Positions 9,560-18,584 of a stretch of 27,594 nt of DNA are shown piece by piece (positions within the stretch are counted from its first letter, which is position 1; each line of letters begins with the position of its first letter). The stretch covers positions 1-27,594 of the forward strand of contig JAWQRN010000634.1 of the NCBI GenBank assembly GCA_033557685.1, read 5' to 3'. Under the pieces are notes generated by a model, which had not been told where the DNA came from, did not search any database, and saw only the letters and a program-made list of their open reading frames with translations. This DNA comes from Sperchopsis tessellata (lineage: Eukaryota; Arthropoda; Insecta; Coleoptera; Hydrophilidae). The position numbers and the translations under genes are program-made.

Positions 9560-11106
9560 GCCACAATTTCCCAAAATTTTGGATACAAACCAATCAGTCT
9601 ATTAAATACTTTAAGTAAAATCGCGCAGAAGATTATCCTAACGAGAATAAACAAAATTGATCACAAACTGAAGATCACGTCAAAAATACAGTTTGAATTC
9701 AGGGATAAACATTCAGCTGCCGATCTAGTAGCGCTTATCATCAACGATTTATCAATTAACTTTAATAAAAACAAAATTAATGCACTGGCATTACTCGACA
9801 TTGAATAAGCATTCGACACTGTATAGACGGATGGACTGTTACACAAATTACACAAACTTCACTTCCCAGTCAGCATTGTAAATCTAATGCACTCCTACCT
9901 GAAAACTAGAATAAAGTCAAAATAAATAACTCCATCTCAAACTATAAAACTATTAATTGAGGGGTACCACAAGGAAAAGTCTTTGCACCAAACCTCTTTT
10001 CCCTGTTCCCAAACGATATACCGCTATTTGAAAAACGAACAAAGCGTTGTAAGTAGATGATACAGACATCTATGCCCACTTTTTTCATACACAAGTGGCA
10101 ACTAAACAGGTACAAGTCCACATGAATATGATTTTTTCATTTATGAAAAATAAAAATCAAACCAACAAAATCAGAATCTTTTCTAAGAAATTTAATGGTA
10201 AAGTACCCACCTCTCTTAACGTACAAGGAAACATTTTTATACCACTGCCCTCAGCAAAATATTTGGGCGCGTACCTGGGCAAGAGGCTATCTTTTCACAG
10301 GCACATAACCCACATTCTCAGAAAATCCAACGCTACAATTTAAAACATCTACCCACTCCTTTCAAAGAATAGCGAGACAAACAAGAAACTACTGTGCACT
10401 GTAATTATCACACCCATCATTACCTTTGCTGCACTTGTATGGTGTAGTGCCTCAAACACTGCACTGACTCCAGTACAGCGGTTCAAAAACAGATGTCTGA
10501 TACTAATATGTAACGCAGACAGATATACAAGAATTAACGAGCTCCACAATCGAACTCAACTGGTGCCCATACGAGAACACAAACTCAATATCAAACAAAT
10601 TTTATAGCCATCTAAACGAAGATAACCCTCTAATAGGGAAAATAACAAATTACAGACAACACAACATCCCCTTCAGAATTAAACACCATCTCCCGTATCA
10701 AAAATTAGACATTTTCAACGAAGAAATAAATTAAAACAAGGAATTTTTATGAAACAAATGTTTCATTTCTCCCATCCATACCTTAAAAAATCACATAAGC
10801 CATAGTCCAAATTTAATTTCTTCCCCTAGAAAAACTAAAGTAATATCCCACAAGAACCACAACCAACCAAAATGAAATCTCACCCCCTTTGTTAAAAATG
10901 AAGCCATGAAATTATCAAAGCTGACAATAAGCAGCATCACTGTAGGAGAGTCATAGGAAAGAAAATAACCGAAACTTGTACATATTTTGCTTGTAATATA
11001 AGAACTTGTATATTTAGTATAGTACAGCATAGTTTTTTAATACATCTTAACATATCTTGCTATTTTGTTAAAATATGAAATAAAGATAATTTGAATTAAT
11101 GAAAAA
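9560..11106 (+). pseudogene. Jockey-clade LINE, 3' part of ORF2 plus 3' UTR, broken
   Basis: From 9570 the plus strand reads YKPISLLNTLSKIAQKIILT, then QFEFRDKHSAADLV and INALALLDIE (9690-9807), where a stop replaces the usual Lys of EKAFDTVW. Further pieces in other frames are the GVPQG-type region near 9960, a damaged catalytic region near 10040-10070, PSAKYLGAYLGKRLSFHRHI (10247-10310), and the C-terminal TFAALVWCSAS-like and ICNADRYTRINELHNRTQLV regions (10425-10570). After about 10700 comes a noncoding tail with an AATAAA at 11079-11084 and a short A run at 11102-11106, which I take as the 3' end. LDIEKAFDTVW-type and AKYLGV-type motifs point to the Jockey clade. The element is 5'-truncated and carries many stops. 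Its tail supplies the stop codon of the opposite-strand frame described next. Confidence 0.85.
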
Positions 11107-11590
11107 GGGGAGGGGTCTCAGGTTCACAATCCAGAGGCGGACAGTGTTTTGTGTCTAAGGAAACGTCTTTATGGTGCTCGTCTTCCGAGAGGGACATAAA
11201 ACTGTGTCCTGTGTAATGTTCAATAATTTCAATTAGAGCAATGGGTTTGTTGTTTATGTAACTTGCATCTGCTTCTTTTTTAACTTCATAAATTTTTGTG
11301 CAATAAAATTTAATTCTTGATTGTTGTATCAGATATAGTGTAAACTGCATCAAACTGATTTTAACGATCTGAACATTTTTCTGTAAACTTGTTTTTTCTT
11401 TGCGTTCTACATACATAAATTTTTCAGGAAAAGCCCTATTTACCTCCCTGATAACAGCATTTATATCTTCATTGTAAACACTTGACCAGTTCACAACCAT
11501 TAAACTGTTCCCAAAAACTAAGATATTTTCATAATTGCTATTTCTCAATTTTACTTTCTCTCTCTTTCTATGTATGCTGGGAAGCTTCGT
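11096..11590 (-). CDS. Unidentified 165-codon frame, 3' end cut by the Jockey insertion
   Basis: The frame is open from just after a TAG that could be part of a splice acceptor (atactag, exon start at 11590) down to TAA at 11096-11098, about 164 residues. The text is protein-like: an N-terminal basic stretch (IHRKREKVKLRNSNYE), then ILVFGNSLMVVNWSSVYNED, then NRAFPEKFMYVERKEKTSL, then a helical-looking run (VQIVKISLMQFTLYLIQQSR) and an acidic, Pro-rich end. I do not recognise a family. No signal peptide or obvious catalytic motif is seen. The last codons and the stop fall at the 3' end of the plus-strand Jockey element, so the original C-terminus was probably lost. Upstream in the same frame, across two stops, there is a further coding-like stretch (SCLLDHLDQV near 11615-11650), hinting at a longer decayed gene or an unknown mobile element. 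No start codon can be assigned: the only early initiator is a TTG at 11548. Confidence 0.45.
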   Translation of the reverse strand, partial: TKLPSIHRKREKVKLRNSNYENILVFGNSLMVVNWSSVYNEDINAVIREVNRAFPEKFMYVERKEKTSLQKNVQIVKISLMQFTLYLIQQSRIKFYCTKIYEVKKEADASYINNKPIALIEIIEHYTGHSFMSLSEDEHHKDVSLDTKHCPPLDCEPETPPLFH

Positions 11591-12390
11591 CTAGTATTTT
11601 TACACCTGGTCAAGGTGATCAAGAAGACAAGAGTTCACTGTTTCCACATGAAATGTATAGTTGATTTTCATGGCTGTAATCCAATTAAAAGAGAAAACCT
11701 GCATGTATCATTTGATGCTTGAAAACATCGACCATTCTCATCAGTATCAAAGAATGGTTAATAATTTACTAACATCATTTCTATCTATGTAAGATTTAAA
11801 ATTCGAGCAACCAGTGTATTTTATTTTATTTCCTCAAAGAGAGGCCGAGGTATCACATATTTTAACAGTGAATAATGCGTGAATCAGTGTATCCAACCAA
11901 CAAAGATGATTTGGTTACATCATGTATGGATAACTAAAAACATATGAAATATCTCAGCAATCCGACTGAAAATACAATATTAAATTAAGCGGAATCACTA
12001 TACATATAAATAAATATGGAAAATAACTATTAAATCAAGCAGGAAATGTAGCACCTATCTGTATTTGTTAACTTAAAAATAGTTTACCATATTATTATCT
12101 TAAAACATTGTTTTAAGCTCATTTTTGGGATCTAGATTTCTATCCTTGGATGGGGTTGTATTTAAAAATCTCTTGTAAACAAGATAAGAAAAATAGTACA
12201 AATTTATTTAATTACCAATTCAAGACTTGGGACTTAACCGACTGAGAAACCGTGCCAAAAAAAATGTGGACTGTTATTTCTACTATTATTCAACCTTTGA
12301 AAAAGGAAGAGCCTGTAACTAACCACATGAACCATCGGCATGAAATTGCAACCAGTAGCTTTCTTTTCCTGCTTTTGGGAAGACCAATTT
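11591..12390. other. Unassigned AT-rich DNA
   Basis: The part at 11591-11760 may belong to the same unknown element as the preceding frame. From 11760 to 12390 I see no coding pattern or repeat shared with the window. The plus-strand frame that begins at 12252 becomes meaningful only where it enters the Gypsy 3' end near 12391. Confidence 0.35.
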
Positions 12391-12464
12391 TTTTACAATG
12401 CTCGAGACCGTATTGTCCTTTGAAGCATGAGTCTGCTGGACTAACAGAATTAAGGAGGGGGAAA
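12391..12464 (+). pseudogene. Gypsy element B, end of the internal region with polypurine tract
   Basis: The plus strand here ('gtattgtcctttgaagcatgag', within 12412-12433) is nearly identical to the reverse complement of 15585-15613 in Gypsy element A. It translates to PYCPLKHESAG, whose counterpart in element A is an equivalent YCPFKHES-type reading. It is followed by the purine run aaggagggggaaa (12452-12464), a typical polypurine tract that primes plus-strand synthesis, directly before the LTR start TGTTA. This identifies a second copy of the same Gypsy family lying in the opposite orientation downstream of ASCC3. The internal part left of 12391 is not recognisable, so the element is truncated. 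Confidence 0.65.
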
Positions 12465-12780
12465 TGTTATAAAACTACTGCTAAAATCTCTATTCCACCG
12501 AGTGCAGCACCCGAGTATTCCAGTACATACTAATAGCTACAAGAAATAATACTAGATGGAGAGCGCCCTGCAACAACCCAGAGGTACTTCAATTTGCCCA
12601 GAACGGACTTTGCTATCTATACAAGCAGCCAGCTCCTTGACTGAGGGCAGTTAGTTCTGAAACGAGTTTTACAACATTTTACAAATGCTGTAATTTATTG
12701 TTGTCCCATAAAACCTAATATTAAATAATAATACAATCTTTATATTCCAAAAGTACATTTGTAAATACGTGTTTCTCACA
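12465..12780 (+). mobile_element. Gypsy element B, 3' LTR (TG...CA)
   Basis: The LTR starts with TGTTATAAAACTACT right after the polypurine tract, which is the same start as the LTR of element A (TGTTAAAACTACT). It ends with TTCTCACA at 12780, giving 316 bp with TG...CA termini. A TATA-like word lies near 12612-12620 (ctatctatac), in a position comparable to the stronger TATATAAA of element A. The rest is diverged from LTR A. The right end is judged from the terminal CA and is less certain than the left. The target-site duplication cannot be checked because the 5' part of the element is gone. Confidence 0.6.
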
Positions 12781-12811
12781 CGTCATGTCAGAATTGAATA
12801 AATCTGAGCTT

Positions 12812-13012
12812 TTTATTTCTTAAGATATTTCTAATATTTTTAGTTTTTGCACTCACGAAGTAGAGAAAATAAAAAAATATATTGACAACCAAGTCCAAAA
12901 GCACGTTAATACTTGACAGTAAAAAAACAAAAAAAACAATTAAATGATATTTATTTAGTTTATAAATTACAATTTTGCATGACATTTTCATACTAACATA
13001 TAAATTATCACA
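12812..13012 (-). promoter_or_regulatory. ASCC3: ASCC3 3' untranslated region with candidate polyA signals
   Basis: Downstream of the ASCC3 stop, reading the minus strand, AATAAA occurs at 12950-12955 and again at 12812-12817. The first would give a very short 3' UTR of about 60-80 bases, the second about 200. The Gypsy LTR begins at 12780, so the natural end of the transcript probably falls in this interval. Given the AT richness, AATAAA alone is weak evidence for the exact cleavage site. Confidence 0.45.
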
Positions 13013-14523
13013 TTATCTTTCACGTGTCACATGAACAGGAATTTCATATTGTTGGTCTAAACCTAAATATGAATCAGATATCAAATAGATAGTGTATATG
13101 AAGGTTCCTAACAAAGGAGGAACTGTAAGCTTAATGGATACTGCAGATTTCCTGTGAATAGCAGTCCTCTTAATGCTAATAAGCTCGTCATCAGTAGCAC
13201 CAAGACACAAAAACCAGGATTCATCTTTCTTCTTTGGAAATCGAGGTGATTGAACAGCTAAACTGTTTTCTCTACCCTTTTTCATAAACTGAAATACAAA
13301 TTCATAGTCTTGCTCAGCCAATAAATGAACTGGTTGTTGATTATTGCAATTTAAGTTGACCGTAATGACTCTGGCACTATCTGCTTGAACAACTGATAAA
13401 GATATATCAACCCAGGGTAGAGATTTAACAATGCCCATTATTTCACAAGCATTCTTCGTACCATAAATATTTATCAATGTGGTCTGAAGAACATATTCAT
13501 ATTTGAAGCTTGCATACCTCATACCAGCAAGTGTATCAGCTTTGCATTCTGCAAGTTTTGGAGTTCTTGAAATTTCTTGACTAAGTGCACCTACTGTGGG
13601 TTTTGTAATATGGCTGATAGATAAAATATCTTTTTCGTAAAGCCACCTTCCTTGAATGAGCATCTGCATTAGATGAATGATACGTAATGTACAACTTAGC
13701 CAGCCACTGTTGGATGTGATATCAATCATAGCTTGTAAAATTCTCAAAGCTTGATCAAGAACAGATTTTAAGTCTACTATATATTCTTGGTTTGGTAGTT
13801 CCAAATCACATAAATACATTTGAAGTAGTATGCATACTTTCACATGAGGCGAGTCATAATTCAATCCATTAACTTTATAAGTTAATATTCGTGAAAGTTC
13901 CATATTGATCTTATCTTCATTATGTCGAACAGGAAACAGAGCATATTCTTCTGAATGGCACATTATTTCCAACAATTCAAACAAACTGTTATTACTCTTA
14001 AGGGTATTTTGGAAATGAAGCATTGTTTTATGCGACAAATAATAATAAGATGCAACTTGACCAAAAAAAGTTGCTTCGTAATTAATACTGTGATCTTCTT
14101 TTGTTACAAGAACACAGTTGCTATGGACCAACACATCAACTACTGCATTAACTAAGTCACTCAAATATTGGTTGACTTTTTCTGGTTCAACATCAGGTAG
14201 GTTATAATATGAAGGGTTCTCTAAAAGTCTTCTGAAGAAATATGTCCAGGTAAGATATTCCATTAGGTTTGTTTTTGTTGGCACTGTTTCAGCTGCTATT
14301 TCTGCATTTACATGATCGGGTAATACTTGTAGTAGGTTCGATTCCACAGGGAATGGTTCATACAAAAACTTCTTATAGAAATTTTTTTTGATATCATGAA
14401 CAAAAACACATGCTACTCCACTATTATCAAACTGGGGCCTCCCAGCTCTGCCCATCATTTGTAAAACATCTGTTATAGGCATATCCACATATCTCTTACT
14501 AGATCCATCAAAATATTCAGTAC
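13013..14523 (-). CDS. ASCC3: ASCC3 last coding exon: end of helicase cassette 2, winged helix and Sec63-like domain
   Basis: This exon begins after ttgttttag. With the single G left over from the previous exon it reads GTEYFDGSSKRYVDMPITDV, then the Ski2-family motif VI QMMGRAGRPQFD (about residues 20-35). The winged-helix and ratchet region follows (IKKNFYKKFLYEPFPVES, NAEIAAETV, LTWTYFFRRLLENPSYYNL, ASYYYLSHKT). The Sec63-like domain ends in SPRFPKKKDESWFLCLG and YLISDSYLGLDQQYEIPVHV, a signature of ASCC3. The stop TAA is at 13013-13015. ASCC3 is a 3'-5' nucleic-acid helicase acting in alkylation repair with ALKBH3 and in disassembly of collided ribosomes as part of the ASC-1/RQT complex. 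ASCC3 is favoured over the spliceosomal relative Brr2 because the C-terminal signature and the FYKKFLYEPFPVESSLL-like segment match ASCC3. The frame is fully open for 502 codons, and the C-terminus is somewhat shorter than in vertebrates. Confidence 0.96.
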
Positions 14524-15180
14524 CTAAAACAATATAAATTATTAATATGAAGAATTCCTTAAATATTATTAACGGTTTTTAACCTGTAGTTCAAAAAAAT
14601 ATAAAAATGGTGGTTTTTATTGTAATAAAATTAATAATAAAATTAAAATAACATCGCGTATTTTGTATTTGTACTACCATTTAGGTGAAATGTTTCATTC
14701 ATCAATGTGTGTTATCTAGTGTATTCAAAATGCTCAAAACTCGTGCTCCTCAATATTTACAAAATAAAAAAATATCAAGATCTATAGCTGCTAAGAAAGC
14801 TCAACGCAAGACGTATATAAATAATTGATTTACAAAGGTAAGTACACCTAACTGTTTAATTTTGTTTCAAGTGTAATTATATAGCAATATTTCTGCCATA
14901 CTCGTATTACGAATAATTTAATATAAATTAAGGTCAAATTAGACTGAAACACTCGGCGTACCATTAATTTTCGTCAATTCGCACCCAAAAGCTATATACA
15001 AGTTTTAAAAGATGCAAAGTTTTACCACAAAATATCAATATATCATTTCACTACAGCATGGAAGAGTTAAAAATAAGAATTAAAGTGTTACAGATAAAAA
15101 AATATGTGGTATGTACATATAAATTAATTTAAATATACACAGTAAACTAATCGCAAGATTATTATTAGATAATATTGTAA
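14524..15180. other. AT-rich intronic DNA with one micro-ORF
   Basis: No gene is supported. On the plus strand an ATG at 14730 opens 32 codons (MLKTRAPQYLQNKK, then a basic tail) ending at 14828. A consensus 5' splice donor (acaaag|gtaagtac) follows at about 14839. This could be a remnant of a short 5' exon or chance. Confidence 0.3.
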
Positions 15181-15545
15181 TGTTTTTACAGGTTCACAAG
15201 TGACAATTTAATAAATTTAAGGTGTATTTATTTTTAAAGTATAAATTAACACAATAAAAAATTATATAACTGAATTTTTAGTGGGTGTATTAATCGAGAC
15301 TTGTTCCAAACTGTGGAGAGCATCCTCGTCGATTCAACTTTTTATCAAATTGCCTCCGTAGTGGTACTGGTTGTTTATATATCCCCGTAGAGAATTTTGC
15401 TGGACATTCAGGACTCCGCTACGTTAGAAGACAGAACGTTCTAGGCGGTAAGAGATGCGGAAGCATCTAGATCCTTGATCTACTACATACGATTGCAGAT
15501 TCTGGTATTCTTCAATGGTGTAGTGCTTCCTTAGTAGTTTTAACA
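15181..15545 (-). mobile_element. Gypsy element A, 3' LTR (TG...CA)
   Basis: Read on the minus strand the LTR runs from TGTTAAAACTACT (15545) to CCTGTAAAAACA (15181), 365 bp with TG...CA ends. It follows a purine-rich stretch (aatgaaggtggcaa) in the polypurine-tract position. Inside are a good TATA box (ggatatataaac, about 15372-15384) and an AATAAA near the 3' end (about 15226-15234), the expected U3-R-U5 order. The LTR start is shared with element B. No second LTR was found right of the element, so the 5' half is missing and no target duplication can be demonstrated. Confidence 0.7.
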
Positions 15546-15860
15546 TTGCCACCTTCATTTTGTTTGTCCTGAACAGAAGCACCTGTAGACTCATGCTTGA
15601 AAGGACAATACAGCCTCACAAGCATCCTGAGAAGTAGAATTCACAAAAATAAGGAATTTCCATTCGAAATTTGTTGATATACAAATGACGTCGACTGCAA
15701 ACTATCTGTTGACAACGTTGTCGCTTTCAAAGTGGACGGACTTCCTTAGTTCTTCTCGCCAATGCTTCGTGTCGATACTCACAGGCTTTATTCTTTTTCA
15801 GATTGAATAATAGTAGAAATAAGAGTCTACATTATTCTTGGTAAGAAGTTTACTCAATGG
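15546..15860 (-). pseudogene. Gypsy element A, region between macrodomain and LTR
   Basis: This continues the element downstream of the macrodomain. It is decayed but holds a coding-like text in several frames (for example DTKHWREELRKSVHFESDNV near 15735-15795) and the family-specific terminal segment shared with element B at 15585-15613. I do not recognise a domain here. The frame of the macrodomain stops shortly after the domain, near 15798. Confidence 0.55.
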
Positions 15861-16216
15861 TAAGGTATAAACCATAATCTTCATGTCAGCATTCTTGAAG
15901 ATCATATTGTGGACCACTTCCCAAAGCAGTCGATCGAGTCCACATCCAAATCTTGGAATGGCTAATATCTGGAATCCATGCTGTTGGGTAGTTACTTGCT
16001 GTGCACGATGACAAGACCACATGTCTCAGTAGGTTGGCTGCAGATGAAACTTCCTCTTCGTAACCAGATAATACATTGATCTGTCTTGATTACCCAACTG
16101 TAGAACTTGCTGACCGGATTCGACTTGATAATGTAGTTCATAAAGTCCCTGGAATCTTGTGTGGAACTCCCGGGATATATTTAGATCAGCTGCCATGCAG
16201 TGTGTACGTGACCATT
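15861..16216 (-). pseudogene. TARG1/OARD1-type macrodomain fused to Gypsy pol, one in-frame stop
   Basis: Macrodomains of this class bind ADP-ribose and remove ADP-ribose or acyl groups from ADP-ribosylated targets. On the minus strand the frame reads SRTHCMAADL, FQGLYELHYQVESGQQVLQL, MYYLVTKRKFHLQPTY, then a TGA (16026-16028), then DMWSCHRAQQ, QILAIPRFGCGLDRLLWEVV, MKIMVYTL. The order, spacing and C-terminal VYTL follow human OARD1 from its AHC strand to its last residue. The Lys of VTKRK (codon 16056-16058) aligns with catalytic Lys84 and the Asp of GCGLD (codon 15933-15935) with Asp125. The loop corresponding to RMGAGIA is shortened here (NISREF), and the first strand before HC is not clear. 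The domain is in the same frame as the Gypsy integrase C-terminal tail (RIKKPPQGKPKVIHFNRLAL), so it was part of the polyprotein. The family match is strong; the activity of the ancestral element is inferred. Confidence 0.82.
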
Positions 16217-17330
16217 CCTGACACCGAGCAGCTCTACTTCTAGCTCTGTTACCACTTAAAAATCCAGCTGACGGCCTTCCTGTGTACAGGAAAGACTTGA
16301 ACTCCTCTTCTTCCTGGACTTGTAATTTCTCAACCCGATGATGATCTTCTTCTTGGAAGCTGGCGTATAAGGCTAACCGATTGAAGTGTATGACTTTTGG
16401 TTTTCCTTGTGGTGGTTTCTTGATTCGGTACATTGTTCATTTTCTTCACTACTTCAAATGGCCCCTCCCAGGTTGATTGCAGCTTGGGAAACAGACCTTT
16501 CCAAAGTTGTGAATTATACACCCACGCCTTCTTTGAATCCTCTAGAGTCTGTTCATATATCGTAAATAGTTCTATCATTTGTAATCTGAATGTTGTTTTG
16601 AACATGATTGTGTATGTCGTCCATTTTCCTTCTTAGGTTGTCGGCATAATTATCACCTGTGTGTTTTTTAAATTGCTGAACGGTAAACAATCAGAAATAT
16701 GGGTCTCAATCTCTTTGAAAAGGTATCTGCCCATGGTTCGATTCATTTGCTCCATCATTCCATCAAACTGAAGGTGTATGTTCGCGGCTTCCTTATCCCA
16801 AGTAGCCGGCAGGTCTCCTGGAACATCGCCGATTTAAAGTTTCTTCTTTGATCAAAATGGAATTAAAAGGCACCTCAAATGTACTGAAAAACTCCTTAAC
16901 CAACACTTCAGTAACTGTCGAGGTTTCTTTGTTCAGTAAATGATTCAACCCATTTATAAAAATAATTCATGGCAACCAGTATGTGTTTGTTACCAGTATC
17001 AGTTTCTGGGTACGGCCCAGCTATGTCTATAGTAATTCACTCGAAAGGATTTCCAAAGTTATACTGCTTCATCGGAGTCCATCTTTTTATTACCGGATTA
17101 ATAGTTGCTGCACAGATAGACACCACTCGTTGACATCATTGTGACAGTTGCCCAACATCATCTACCTTGACTATTGTTCAAGAGACAGCATATCTGTTCT
17201 TTCTTCAAAGCGCTGGCAATGTTTCCACTCCAATGTGCACGGTCTTATTCACAGAGCTTTGGCATTGTTATGAATCTTACCTCTACAATGTTCGGTAGTA
17301 AAGAGAAGAAGCCAATATAGGGTTTTTCGA
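16217..17330 (-). pseudogene. Gypsy (Ty3-type) element A integrase, broken
   Basis: Reading the minus strand from 17330: a zinc-binding remnant (about 17100-17200), then QYNFGNPFE, TIDIAGPYPETDTGNKHILV and AMNYFYKWVE (17070-16945). First catalytic Asp is at 17025-17027. HFDQRRNFKSAMFQETCRLL holds the second Asp (16851-16853), and QFDGMMEQMNRT holds the Glu (16750-16752). The triad spacing fits DD35E, but the pieces are in different frames with stops. The C-terminal GPF/Y-type domain reads AWVYNSQLWKGLFPKLQSTW, GPFEVVKKMNN (16520-16430), then after a frameshift RIKKPPQGKPKVIHFNRLAL (16430-16370). RT, protease and gag are not seen, so the element is truncated at its 5' end near 17330, next to a LINE. 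Confidence 0.88.
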
Positions 17331-17520
17331 TGTCTTTTACAAAGTTAAAATCTGTGGTGAGAACGACATATTCTCATGTTACATAGCTGTGATATTGTCT
17401 ATATATTATTGTTGGTTTCGTTACAAATGTTTATTTATTTAATCTATTACTCTGCCGACTATGATCCAATTATAGAGTAGGCTTATAACATATAAGTTAC
17501 ATGGTAGGAATATATATTTA
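17331..17520. other. Junction between Gypsy and LINE remnants
   Basis: No motif is recognised. It probably includes the 3' untranslated end of the LINE that lies to the right on the same strand. Confidence 0.35.
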
Positions 17521-18540
17521 TCAGTAAGAAACAGTGAGGATGAAATAATACCAAAGTAGGACTACATAAATTTGCTTTGCAAATACATAGTACAAAGCCT
17601 TAAATGCGTTGGGAACGGAATATCTATTTGACGATCTTTTGACACAGCCGAGCATATGGTAGTTGAAGGAGAGATGACTATCAAATTTGACACCGAGATC
17701 AGTAATGGTTTCACAGTGAGCTATTTGCGAATCACATATTTTATAAAAAAAGATAATGGGGATTTGTTTTCTAGTATAAGTCACCGCTTTGCACTTGTCA
17801 ATGTTCAAGTACATTTTATTGCAATCACACCAGTTGTGGAGCGTATTAATATCGGAATGAAGAGATATGTAATTGTGGAAGACATTAATATGGGCATATA
17901 GTTTAAGGTCATCGGAAAATAGCAGCTTAGGGTTATGGAGGAAGTTAGGAATATCATTTATGAAGAGCAAGAACAAGAGATGGCCTATGATTGATCCCTG
18001 CAGAACACCTTATGTAGCAATAAATGTTTCTGAAAAATGTTTCTGAAAAACAAATAACCTACGGTCAGAAAGGTATGAAGGAAAGAATTTGGTTAAAGGG
18101 TCAGAAAAACAAAAAGCTTCAAGTTTATTGATGATAATCTTTTGATCAAAGCGATCAAATGATTTGATAAAGTCAGTATATATAAAGTCTACTTGGCTCT
18201 AATTACCGATTGCTGATGAGAAAGATAAACTGTGGAAAGGAGCACAGATTTGATACAGTTGATTTTCGTTGCATGAATCCATGTTGATGTATGGATATGT
18301 AGCTTTTACACTGAGCAAATATTGTTTACACAGTGATGATTCGAAGACTTTGCTTAAATTTGAGAGAATACCTATAGGTCTGTAGTTTTTGACAGAGCGA
18401 TTTCTTGATTTGATTATGGGGATTATGTGGGGAAGTGTCCGAACATCAGGAAAAGTATTTACTTTAAGGGAGAGGTTAAATAATATACTAAGTGGATTCA
18501 CAAGTGCATGTCTGCAATAAATACGTAATCACTGAAAAAC
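17521..18540 (-). pseudogene. LINE reverse transcriptase (FSDDLK variant), broken
   Basis: On the minus strand: MNPLSILFNLSLKVNTFPDV, SVKNYRPIGILSNLSKVFES (18501-18330), SAIGN*...DFIYTDFIKSFDRFDQ (about 18215-18140, RT motif A), FFPSYLSDRRLFVFQKHFSE (18085-18030), then GIL..GSIIG and FLLFINDIPNFL (18000-17940), the catalytic loop KLLFSDDLKLYAHI (17925-17885), and DLGVKFDSHLSFNYHM (17705-17655). The catalytic loop has Phe-Ser-Asp-Asp where Phe/Tyr-Ala-Asp-Asp is usual; both Asp residues survive. Several frameshifts and stops inactivate it. There is no endonuclease, so it is 5'-truncated just left of the polyA tail of the next element. The spelling (LYADDLKLY-type, SDRRLFV) differs from the other LINEs here, so this is a separate lineage. 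Confidence 0.83.
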
Positions 18541-18584
18541 TAGGGATGTATAATTTTAATATAAGTGATTTTAATGAAAACATC

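Noticed and set aside
12788..12991. Minus-strand open frame of 67 codons rich in Phe, Ile, Leu and Asn
   Set aside because: It lies in the AT-rich 3' UTR of ASCC3, its composition is what translated AT-rich DNA gives, and there is no domain.
13013..14523. Identification as the spliceosomal helicase Brr2 (SNRNP200) instead of ASCC3
   Set aside because: Both share the double Ski2 cassette, but the FYKKFLYEPFPVES segment and the C-terminal PRFPKKKDE.WFL...YLGLDQQY signature fit ASCC3.
15181..17330. Host OARD1 gene rather than an element-borne macrodomain
   Set aside because: The domain is in the same frame as the integrase C-terminus, with no intron or start codon between, and is followed by the element's polypurine tract and LTR.
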